Shown here piece after piece: positions 1 to 5,752 of a stretch of 15,536 nt of DNA. Location of the stretch: assembly GCA_902796535.1 (NCBI GenBank), contig CADBPL010000308.1, forward strand, positions 1-15,536, read 5' to 3'. Numbering within the stretch: position 1 is the first letter of the stretch; the number at the start of each line of letters is the position of its first letter. The notes under the pieces are model-generated. The model worked only from the letters and a program-made list of their open reading frames with translations, did no database searches and was not told the origin of the DNA. The stretch comes from Oscillospiraceae bacterium. Its GTDB lineage: Bacteria; Bacillota; Clostridia; Oscillospirales; Acutalibacteraceae. Made by a program: the position numbers and the translations under genes.

Positions 1-762
1 ATAGGCGTTGAGCTGCTGCGCCCCGGCGGGGCTCAGATCGTACTCCTGGTTATCGGTGTTGTTCACGAACTTGCGTTTGGCTCTGCCCAAAGGCAGGGCG
101 TCTTCTTTGCCGGGTGTGTCGCTCAGGCCGTATTGCTCCAGATGAAAGTCGACAAAATCGCCCTGCATCTTGCTGCGCCCCGCCAGACCGACGTAGTTAT
201 AGGTGACCGTTTTGATCAGCGGCATCATTTTGTATTTTTTCAAAAGGTGGAACACAACGGAGCCGTTGTGAGGCGCGCAGATGGTCGTGATGCTCTGAAT
301 CAGGTCGCCGTTGCCGCCGCGGAACAGAGGCGAAAGCTCCGCTTCGGGGGTTGCTTCCTGCTCGTCCTTGTCGCCGAAGGCCAGCAGATGGGAAAACAGG
401 CGCACGGTGGTGCCGCCGAAGCTGTGGCCGATGAGGTGGATTTTCCTCTCACGGCTCCAACCGTCAAGCAGGGGGGCTTCATAGGTGCGGCCAAAGCGGT
501 TGTGATTGTATTTTTCGGAATGCGCTTTGCCGTAGTCAACGGTCGTTCCCGTCAGGCGGGCATAGAGCTCACACGCTCTGTCCCACGCGCTGGAGACCGG
601 GCCGACCGAAGCGGCGTAGCATTCTGCCCCCTGATTGGCCAGAAATTCCATCAGGTTGCCGGTGGTGGCGCCCCAGTATGGGATTTTTTTGTCAATGCCC
701 TCGTCGGAACCCCAGCCGAACAGGCCGTGAACAAAAACCAAAGGATCATTCGGAATACTCAT
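1..762 (-). CDS. Family I.5-like triacylglycerol lipase, 3' end beyond window (254 codons seen)
   Basis: This alpha/beta hydrolase probably cleaves ester bonds of acylglycerols. The reading frame starts at an ATG at 762 behind AGGAGT (771-776) and is still open at base 1, so the C-terminus is missing. The oxyanion-hole segment VFVHGLFGWG is at residues 9-18 and the nucleophile elbow GHSFGG at 132-137 (Ser134). D81 in WDRAC, H101 and H107 in the AHSEKYNHNRFGR stretch have the same spacing as the zinc ligands D61, H81 and H87 of Geobacillus/Staphylococcus-type I.5 lipases, and DFHLEQYGL plus YDLSPAGAQQLN also fit that family. The catalytic Asp and His should lie beyond the window. There is no signal peptide: the protein begins almost directly at the first beta strand, so it looks cytoplasmic, unlike the secreted family members. 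The family call is firm; the substrate is inferred. Confidence 0.87.
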   Translation of the reverse strand, partial: MSIPNDPLVFVHGLFGWGSDEGIDKKIPYWGATTGNLMEFLANQGAECYAASVGPVSSAWDRACELYARLTGTTVDYGKAHSEKYNHNRFGRTYEAPLLDGWSRERKIHLIGHSFGGTTVRLFSHLLAFGDKDEQEATPEAELSPLFRGGNGDLIQSITTICAPHNGSVVFHLLKKYKMMPLIKTVTYNYVGLAGRSKMQGDFVDFHLEQYGLSDTPGKEDALPLGRAKRKFVNNTDNQEYDLSPAGAQQLNAY

Positions 763-840
763 TTTCTCGCACTCCTTGCATTGCTTTTTGAAAGGGCAGG
801 CAGGAATCAACAACAATAGCCACTATGCTAAATCCTTTTT

Positions 841-869
841 ATTATATATTATCCGAATAAAAAAAACAA
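841..869 (-). promoter_or_regulatory. Probable sigma-A promoter of the lipase gene
   Basis: On the minus strand a perfect TATAAT (841-846) is preceded, after exactly 17 nt, by TTGTTT (864-869), a weak -35 box. The predicted start is near 834, giving a leader of about 70 nt before the lipase ATG. It lies between the lipase and the SASP terminator, so the lipase is probably transcribed on its own. Confidence 0.5.
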
Positions 870-934
870 GCAGTATTTGCGATAAAAAAGTAGAATATTG
901 GGAGGATGAGAAGGACAAAATTGGAATATGTTAC

Positions 935-979
935 AAAAAAGAAAAATGCGGAGCAAACCCCCGCAAGGATTCGCTCCGC
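935..979 (-). terminator. Intrinsic terminator of the SASP gene
   Basis: Read on the minus strand, GCGGAGCGAATCC (967-979) pairs with GGGTTTGCTCCGC (948-960). This makes a 13-bp stem with two G-U pairs and a 6-nt loop. It is followed by ATTTTTCTTTTTT (935-947). It begins 16 nt after the SASP stop codon. Confidence 0.88.
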
Positions 980-995
980 TCGGCTGAAACCAACG

Positions 996-1187
996 TTATT
1001 TCATGTTTCTTTCGTAGGATTCGATCATCTTTTTGACCATCTGACCGCCAACGGAACCGGCCTGCTTCGAGGTGAGGTCGCCGTTGTAGCCGTCCTTCAG
1101 GTTCACGCCGACTTCGCTCGCCGCCTCCATCTTGAAACGGTCAAGGGCGCTCTTCGCTTCGGGAACAACATTCTTACCGGATGCCAT
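996..1187 (-). CDS. Alpha/beta-type small acid-soluble spore protein (63 aa)
   Basis: SASPs of this type coat DNA in the dormant spore, protect it from UV and heat, and are degraded at germination by the GPR protease. The 63-residue length is typical. The KMEAASEVGV segment (19-28) matches the GPR cleavage region, with cleavage expected after E21, and the second half (LTSKQAGSVGGQMVKKMIE, 38-56) is the conserved DNA-binding segment. I chose the ATG at 1187 because GAAGGAGT lies at 1197-1204 with a 9-nt spacer; an in-frame ATG 21 bases upstream has no such site. The upstream DNA has a sigma-G-like -10 (AATACTA, minus strand, 1226-1232) but no convincing -35. The gene shows the organism can sporulate. 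Several ssp paralogues are usual, so no specific symbol is given. Confidence 0.95.
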   Translation of the reverse strand: MASGKNVVPEAKSALDRFKMEAASEVGVNLKDGYNGDLTSKQAGSVGGQMVKKMIESYERNMK

Positions 1188-1316
1188 GCTTGTTTCACTC
1201 CTTCGCAATCAATTTGCGTTTGCAGTAGTATTGTTTGCCCCGTTTTTCAAAAATAAAACCGAAAAAATCTGGCAAATCCGAAACTGCGGAATGAAACGAA
1301 ACGCCTTCAGCGCGCC

Positions 1317-2264
1317 TTATCCATAGAAGGATTCGTTGAAAACATTTTTGACGCCGTTGCCTTCGGTCACGTAGCCGCGCACGTCGCCGTTTCTTTTGTA
1401 TTTATTGTTTTCATAGATGTAGCCGTAAGGCCCCATGACCTTGTTCAGCGCGCCGAGGTATTCTTCGCCGACTGCCACGCTGTCATAATCAAAGTCATCG
1501 GCAACCGGCTTGCCGTTGTATTTTCCGTCGCCGATCTCAAACAGGAATTCCCCCTCGGTGTAATAGGTTCTTGCCTCATAAAGCCCGACGCCGGAGGTGT
1601 AGCCCGGGTCGATCAGATGCTCCGAAACAAAGAAGGTGTCGTTTTCGATGACGAGCATGAGGTATTCGCAGGCGTTGCCGTCGATCCCGTGGTAGTAATT
1701 CACCGCAATGTTGCCGGCGTTGTTCACATAAACGCGGATGTTCTGGCGCAGCGAACGCAGCTCGCTTCGTTCGGCCTGCGCAAACGAATCGCCGAACACC
1801 AGGTCGTTTTCCTCGTTCCGTTCCGGCAGAGTTGGGTCGTCGTAAGACAAATACACCCGATCCAGATCGAACGTATCCAGCTTTTCCCCGTCGGCGGCAT
1901 AGTATTCGATCACAAACGCGCCGAACGTGCCGTTGGCGTTTTTGCCCAGAATAAAGCGCAGAGTCTCGTCCTCCCCGTCGTGGTTGAGGTCGGCCTTGTA
2001 TTCCCGCGTTTTGTCGGTGAGGTTTTTCGGCGCCGTCGTCACGTCGGGCCGCGATCCCTCCTCTTCCTCGTCCGTGACGGATTCCGCTTCGGCAGTGGTT
2101 TCCGATGCGGTTTCGGCCGCTTCGGCAGTTTGCTCTGCCGCAGTGCTTTCCGCGGCGGAGGCCGTTGTTTCGTTCGGCGCGGCGGTGGTTCCGCAGCCGG
2201 CGAAGGCGGCCAGCAGCGCGGCGATCAGAATGCAGCAGCACAGGCGCAAAAGGGTTGCTTTCAT
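1317..2264 (-). CDS. Lipoprotein with acidic Thr/Ala/Glu stalk, function unknown (315 aa)
   Basis: I do not recognise a named family. A type II signal peptide with lipobox FAGC places the lipidated Cys at residue 24, so the protein should sit on the outer face of the membrane. Residues 27-80 are low-complexity Thr/Ala/Glu/Ser with an acidic DEEEEG run, a likely stalk through the wall. DLNHDGEDE at 92-100 is a DxNxDG calcium-loop motif like those in FG-GAP or dockerin-type segments, and the rest (about 100-315) looks like one globular domain rich in Tyr and Asp. The ATG at 2264 has GGGAGGGA (2271-2278) as ribosome-binding site. It has its own consensus promoter at 2378-2406 and is transcribed away from the mre operon. 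A role as a surface or sensory lipoprotein is only inference. Confidence 0.85.
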   Translation of the reverse strand: MKATLLRLCCCILIAALLAAFAGCGTTAAPNETTASAAESTAAEQTAEAAETASETTAEAESVTDEEEEGSRPDVTTAPKNLTDKTREYKADLNHDGEDETLRFILGKNANGTFGAFVIEYYAADGEKLDTFDLDRVYLSYDDPTLPERNEENDLVFGDSFAQAERSELRSLRQNIRVYVNNAGNIAVNYYHGIDGNACEYLMLVIENDTFFVSEHLIDPGYTSGVGLYEARTYYTEGEFLFEIGDGKYNGKPVADDFDYDSVAVGEEYLGALNKVMGPYGYIYENNKYKRNGDVRGYVTEGNGVKNVFNESFYG

Positions 2265-2325
2265 GTCGGGTCCCTCCCTGGTCGGTTTTGTGAAATGATC
2301 GGTTTATGCAGCTCAGAAATAATCC

Positions 2326-2349
2326 GTCAAACGGTGAAGGCCGTCTGAC
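2326..2349 (-). other. Hairpin in the 5' leader of the minus-strand lipoprotein
   Basis: On the minus strand GTCAGACGG pairs with CCGTTTGAC across the loop CCTTCA: 9 bp with one G-U pair. Counted from the predicted start near 2371 it covers about +22 to +45 of the leader. No U-run follows, so it is not a terminator. It may stabilise the mRNA or have no role. Confidence 0.3.
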
Positions 2350-2377
2350 AAAAAGGATGCTTTGGGGAACACGGTCA

Positions 2378-2406
2378 ATTATAAAGGAAAACGAGGCGCC
2401 TGTCAA
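2378..2406 (-). promoter_or_regulatory. Consensus sigma-A promoter of the minus-strand lipoprotein
   Basis: The minus strand reads TTGACA (2401-2406), 17 nt, TATAAT (2378-2383), a full consensus match. Transcription should start near 2371, leaving about 107 nt of leader. It is divergent from the promoter at 2471-2499, with 64 bp between the two -35 boxes. Confidence 0.88.
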
Positions 2407-2470
2407 TGAAAAGCCGCCGGTTCGGCAGCGTGAAAATTCCCGGCAGTGGCTAAAACCGCCTGAGAAAATG

Positions 2471-2499
2471 TTGACATTTGAAGGGGGCAATGCTATACT
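2471..2499 (+). promoter_or_regulatory. Consensus sigma-A promoter for the lipoprotein-mreBCD-PBP2 gene run
   Basis: TTGACA (2471-2476), 17-nt spacer, TATACT (2494-2499), with TGC just before the -10 giving an extended -10 element. The predicted start is near 2506, about 40 nt before the first gene. No other comparable promoter is visible until 13282, so it may serve the whole run. Confidence 0.9.
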
Positions 2500-2545
2500 C
2501 TAATCTGTATACATATGAATAAAACAAAAAAAGGAAGGGAATATA

Positions 2546-3253
2546 ATGAAAAACGCAACTGTAAAAATCACGGCAATCCTCATGGTGCTGGCGAGTCTGA
2601 TCGCGGTCACCGGCGCGGCCTGCGGCAAGGATGAATCACTGGTTTTCAAAAAAGGCGGCAAAATTTTCTACCGCAAAACCGCGGAGGACAACGCCTATGA
2701 ACTGGTGACCGACGCCAAGGGCGAAACCGTGGTGGATGAACAGGGCAACCTGCTGTGGAAGGTGACCGACGTCAACGGCCAGGATCAGACCATGCCGGTT
2801 TCGTTCCCCTCTTATCTGACCGAGGGCAACAAAATTTCGTGTCAGGAATTCACCATCAAGGTGCCGAACGGCTATGAGAACATCGGCGGCGACGTCATCA
2901 TGCTGCGCAACCCCAAAAAGGGCGTGCAGATCGATTACACGCTGTTTGAAGCGGTCGAGGGCGATGAAAACAACTCCGCCGAGGCGCGCGCCGCGATCGT
3001 GGAGAACTTCCTGCAAACCGAGACTGCCCAAAAGAACGGCACCGTCACCAAAGACAAGGTGCAGATCGGCGGGCGCGACGCGATCCGCCTGATCGTGGAT
3101 ATGAACAATACCGATCCGAAGTCCTATATGGAGGCTTATTATATCGACAGCGTGAACGGCGTTATGGCGTTTTCGTGCAGCTGCACAAACTACGAGGATA
3201 AGGACAGCGTGGACTTCAAAGCGATCCTTGACACGATCGAATACCGCGTATAA
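2546..3253 (+). CDS. Lipoprotein heading the mre gene run, function unknown (235 aa)
   Basis: A hydrophobic leader ends at GAAC with Cys26, a lipobox with an unusual Gly at -3, so lipid anchoring is likely but not certain. Residues 35-80 hold a strand-and-turn module (YELVTDAKGE at 51-60, then DEQGN) that recurs in the lipoprotein at 10580. Residues 100-235 (FTIKVPNGY through ILDTIEYRV) have the outline of a PsbP/DUF1795-like domain: an amphipathic strand with a P-x-G-Y turn, a helix, then GGRDAIRL and a closing helix. That fold call is inference. The gene lies behind AAGGAAGG and ends 43 nt before mreB without a terminator, so it should be co-transcribed with the elongation genes, and a surface role in wall growth is possible but unproven. 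Confidence 0.85.
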   Translation: MKNATVKITAILMVLASLIAVTGAACGKDESLVFKKGGKIFYRKTAEDNAYELVTDAKGETVVDEQGNLLWKVTDVNGQDQTMPVSFPSYLTEGNKISCQEFTIKVPNGYENIGGDVIMLRNPKKGVQIDYTLFEAVEGDENNSAEARAAIVENFLQTETAQKNGTVTKDKVQIGGRDAIRLIVDMNNTDPKSYMEAYYIDSVNGVMAFSCSCTNYEDKDSVDFKAILDTIEYRV

Positions 3254-3296
3254 CCGAACTTGAATCATTACCCAGATGCGGGAGGAGTTTTCAATT

Positions 3297-4316
3297 ATGC
3301 TTTTTTCACAGGATATCGGAATTGACCTCGGCACGGCGAATACCCTCGTGTTTGTCAAGGGCAAAGGCATCGTTATCCGCGAGCCCAGCGTGGTCGCGGT
3401 CGACGTTCGCTCCCAGCCGCCCCGCGTGGTGGCCGTCGGCGCCGACGCAAAGGAAATGATCGGCCGCACCCCCGGCTCCATCACCGCCGTGCGCCCGCTC
3501 AAGGACGGCGTCATTGCCGATTTTGACGTGACGGCCGATATGCTCAAGGCTTTTATCAAACGCGCCATCAGCGGCTCTCCCTTCAACCGCGCCCGCGTGA
3601 TGATCTGCATCCCCTCCGGCGTGACCGAGGTGGAACGCCGCGCGGTGCATGACGCGGCGCGCAGCGCAGGCGCCAAATACGTCAGCCTCATCGAAGAGCC
3701 CATGGCGGCCGCCATCGGCGCGGGCCTGCCCGTGAGCGAAGCGACCGGCAGCATGGTCGTCGACATCGGCGGCGGCACCTCCGAGGTGGCGGTGCTGGCG
3801 CTGGGCGACATTGTCACCTCGCGTTCGGCGCGCGTGGCGGGCGATGATTTTGACGAGGCGATCATTGCCTACATCAAAAAGAAATATAACCTGCTCGTCG
3901 GCGAACGCAGCGCGGAGGATATCAAGATCCGCATCGGCTCCGCCTACCCCTATGAGGGCGAGGGCGCGATGAACGTGAAGGGCCGCAACCTGATGGACGG
4001 CCTGCCCAAAAACGTTGAAGTGACCTCGGAGGAGATCCGCGAGGCGCTGGCCGATCCGGTGAGTCAGATCATCGACGCGATCCGCTCCACCCTTGAAAAA
4101 ACGCCTCCCGAGCTGGCGGCGGATATTATCGACCACGGCATCATGCTCACCGGCGGCGGCGCGCTGCTGCGCGGGCTGGATAAGCTGGTGGCCATGGAAA
4201 CAAATATGCCCGTTCATATTGCCGACAAGCCGCTGGACTGCGTGGTCGACGGCTGCGGCATCTGCCTGGAGCACGATGCCCTCGGCACACTCAGCGGAGA
4301 AAATAAAAAGAGGTAA
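3297..4316 (+). CDS. mreB: Rod-shape determining protein MreB (actin-like, 339 aa)
   Basis: MreB polymerises into membrane-bound ATP-dependent filaments that steer lateral peptidoglycan synthesis. The actin-fold signatures are in order: phosphate-1 loop DLGTANTLV (10-18), phosphate-2 loop DIGGGTSEVAV (156-166), and the adenosine loop TGGGALLRGL (285-294). LIEEPMAAAIGAGLPV (131-146) is also characteristic of the family, and the length is normal. I chose the ATG at 3297 because GGGAGGAG lies at 3280-3287. An in-frame ATG at 3276 precedes that site and would add seven unrelated residues. mreC follows after 6 nt, with its AAGAGG ribosome-binding site inside the last codons of mreB. Mbl and MreBH paralogues are similar, but the link to mreC and mreD favours mreB. 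Confidence 0.97.
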   Translation: MLFSQDIGIDLGTANTLVFVKGKGIVIREPSVVAVDVRSQPPRVVAVGADAKEMIGRTPGSITAVRPLKDGVIADFDVTADMLKAFIKRAISGSPFNRARVMICIPSGVTEVERRAVHDAARSAGAKYVSLIEEPMAAAIGAGLPVSEATGSMVVDIGGGTSEVAVLALGDIVTSRSARVAGDDFDEAIIAYIKKKYNLLVGERSAEDIKIRIGSAYPYEGEGAMNVKGRNLMDGLPKNVEVTSEEIREALADPVSQIIDAIRSTLEKTPPELAADIIDHGIMLTGGGALLRGLDKLVAMETNMPVHIADKPLDCVVDGCGICLEHDALGTLSGENKKR

Positions 4317-4322
4317 GCCGCC

Positions 4323-5183
4323 ATGCGCAGCTTTTTCAAGAGCAACCGCTTCAAAGGCTTTTTAGGTGTGTTCGGCGTGCTGTTGCTGGGCGTGCTGTTT
4401 GCGGCGGCGACCAACGCTTCCGCTTCCCCTGCGTCCGATGTGCTGGGCACGGTTTTTATGCCGCTGCAATCGCTTTCCACGCACATTGCAAACGACCTGA
4501 AGGATTTCAACATTCATTTTCGCTCGGCGGCCAGCTATGCCGAACGGGTGAAGAAGCTGGAAAAAGAGATCGCCGGTTATCAGCAGCAGCTTGTCGATTA
4601 CGAAAAAAGCAAACAGCAGTTGGCGTTATATGAAGAATTTCTGGAACTGAAAAAAGAGCGCGGAGATTACAAGTTTGAAAGCGCATCCGTGATCGGACAC
4701 GACGCGGCGGACGTTTACAGCACCTTCACGCTCAATAAAGGCACGCTCGACGGCGTGGCCGTGAACAACCCCGTGATCTACGGCAAATACCTTGTCGGCG
4801 TGGTGACAAAGACGGCGCCGACCTATTGTGTGGTCAACACGATACTCAACCCCGCGGTGAACGCCGGCGCCTACGAAGTGCGCACCCGCGAAACGGGGTA
4901 TTCCACCACCACGGCGGAGCTGGCGGAGGAGGGCAAGTGCCGTCTGTCCGGTCTGGTGCGCACCACCTCGGTGGCGCCGGGCGGCATCGTCTGCACCTCC
5001 GGCACCGGCGGCGTTTACCCGTCCGACCTGATCATCGGCGTGGTGGAAGAAGTGAAAAACGACACCACCAACATATCCTCCTATGCCGTTATCAGCACGC
5101 AGATCGATTTTTCCGAGTTGCGCGACGTGTTTGTTATCACCTCATTCCGCGGCATGGGCGTTACGGCAAAGACGGGGGGATGA
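4323..5183 (+). CDS. mreC: Rod-shape determining protein MreC (286 aa)
   Basis: MreC is a bitopic membrane protein that links MreB filaments to the extracytoplasmic PBP2 and activates it. A short basic N-terminus is followed by one transmembrane helix (about 12-30) and a Lys/Glu/Gln-rich coiled coil (about 72-112), which drives dimerisation. The beta-barrel head (about 118-275) includes NKGTLDGVAVNNPVI (138-152) and PGGIVCTSGTGGVYP, both typical of the family. The length is usual. It sits directly after mreB and its TGA stop touches the start region of mreD, so translational coupling is likely. No anomaly is seen. Confidence 0.96.
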   Translation: MRSFFKSNRFKGFLGVFGVLLLGVLFAAATNASASPASDVLGTVFMPLQSLSTHIANDLKDFNIHFRSAASYAERVKKLEKEIAGYQQQLVDYEKSKQQLALYEEFLELKKERGDYKFESASVIGHDAADVYSTFTLNKGTLDGVAVNNPVIYGKYLVGVVTKTAPTYCVVNTILNPAVNAGAYEVRTRETGYSTTTAELAEEGKCRLSGLVRTTSVAPGGIVCTSGTGGVYPSDLIIGVVEEVKNDTTNISSYAVISTQIDFSELRDVFVITSFRGMGVTAKTGG

Positions 5184-5185
5184 GC

Positions 5186-5722
5186 ATGATTCCTCAGTCG
5201 ATTCTCGAAAACAAACCAAGGATCCTGCGGCGGCTGACGTTTTTTGCCATCATTCTGGCTGTGGCCATGATCCAGAACATCGGGCTGCTGCCGGAAATCG
5301 TCGGGTTGCGGTTCATGCCGCTGCTGCCGCTGGTGCTGTCGATCAGCCTGTTTGAAAAAGAGACCTACGGGCTGAATTTCGGCCTGCTGGCCGGCATTCT
5401 GATGGACGTCAACGTGGGCCGGGCGGACGGAACCAACGCGCTGTTTTTTGCGCTCATGGGCTTTGTCTGCGGCCTGCTGATGACTTACTTAATGATGAAC
5501 AACCTCATCACGGCTTCGCTTCTGGCCGCCGTGTTTGAATTGCTTTACGCCGGTTATTCTTGTTTGCTGCACTGCGGTTTTTCAGCCGACGCTGTGTGGG
5601 CGCTGTTCGGCTTTTATCTGCCGAGCGCGCTGATGAATCTGCTGACGCTGCCGCTGATTTATTATTTTGTGCGCGCGGTGAACAAGCCGTTCCGCGTGAT
5701 GGGCAACGAAGATTTTTATTGA
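5186..5722 (+). CDS. mreD: Rod-shape determining protein MreD (178 aa)
   Basis: MreD is a small polytopic membrane protein of the elongasome. About five or six hydrophobic segments fill the sequence, with the typical glycine-rich helix containing an Asp (GLLAGILMDVNVG) in the middle and a basic C-terminal tail. I prefer the ATG at 5186 because the G-run at 5174-5179 then has a 6-nt spacer. An in-frame ATG at 5180 overlaps the mreC stop (ATGA) but has no room for a ribosome-binding site. Position after mreC confirms the identity, since the family is poorly conserved in sequence. Confidence 0.94.
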   Translation: MIPQSILENKPRILRRLTFFAIILAVAMIQNIGLLPEIVGLRFMPLLPLVLSISLFEKETYGLNFGLLAGILMDVNVGRADGTNALFFALMGFVCGLLMTYLMMNNLITASLLAAVFELLYAGYSCLLHCGFSADAVWALFGFYLPSALMNLLTLPLIYYFVRAVNKPFRVMGNEDFY

Positions 5723-5752
5723 TGATTGATTATTTAAAAAGGAGGAGACCGC

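Noticed and set aside
776..1256. Small plus-strand frames over the SASP gene and its terminator
   Set aside because: They are antisense to a recognised SASP and run through its terminator hairpin, with no convincing ribosome-binding site.
1205..1316. Sigma-G promoter for the SASP gene
   Set aside because: AATACTA fits a forespore -10, but no GHATR-like -35 lies 17-18 nt upstream, so I do not annotate it.
1617..2348. Plus-strand frames inside the minus-strand lipoprotein
   Set aside because: The minus strand has a lipobox, a ribosome-binding site and a perfect promoter, while the plus-strand products are Arg/Gly/Phe-rich and unlike any protein.
3276..3296. Upstream ATG at 3276 as the start of mreB
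   Set aside because: The strong GGGAGGAG site lies after it and points to the ATG at 3297, which gives the conserved MreB N-terminus.
2636..3865. A 409-codon minus-strand open frame across the lipoprotein and mreB
   Set aside because: It spans two real genes and their intergenic gap, matches no family, and is an antisense shadow.
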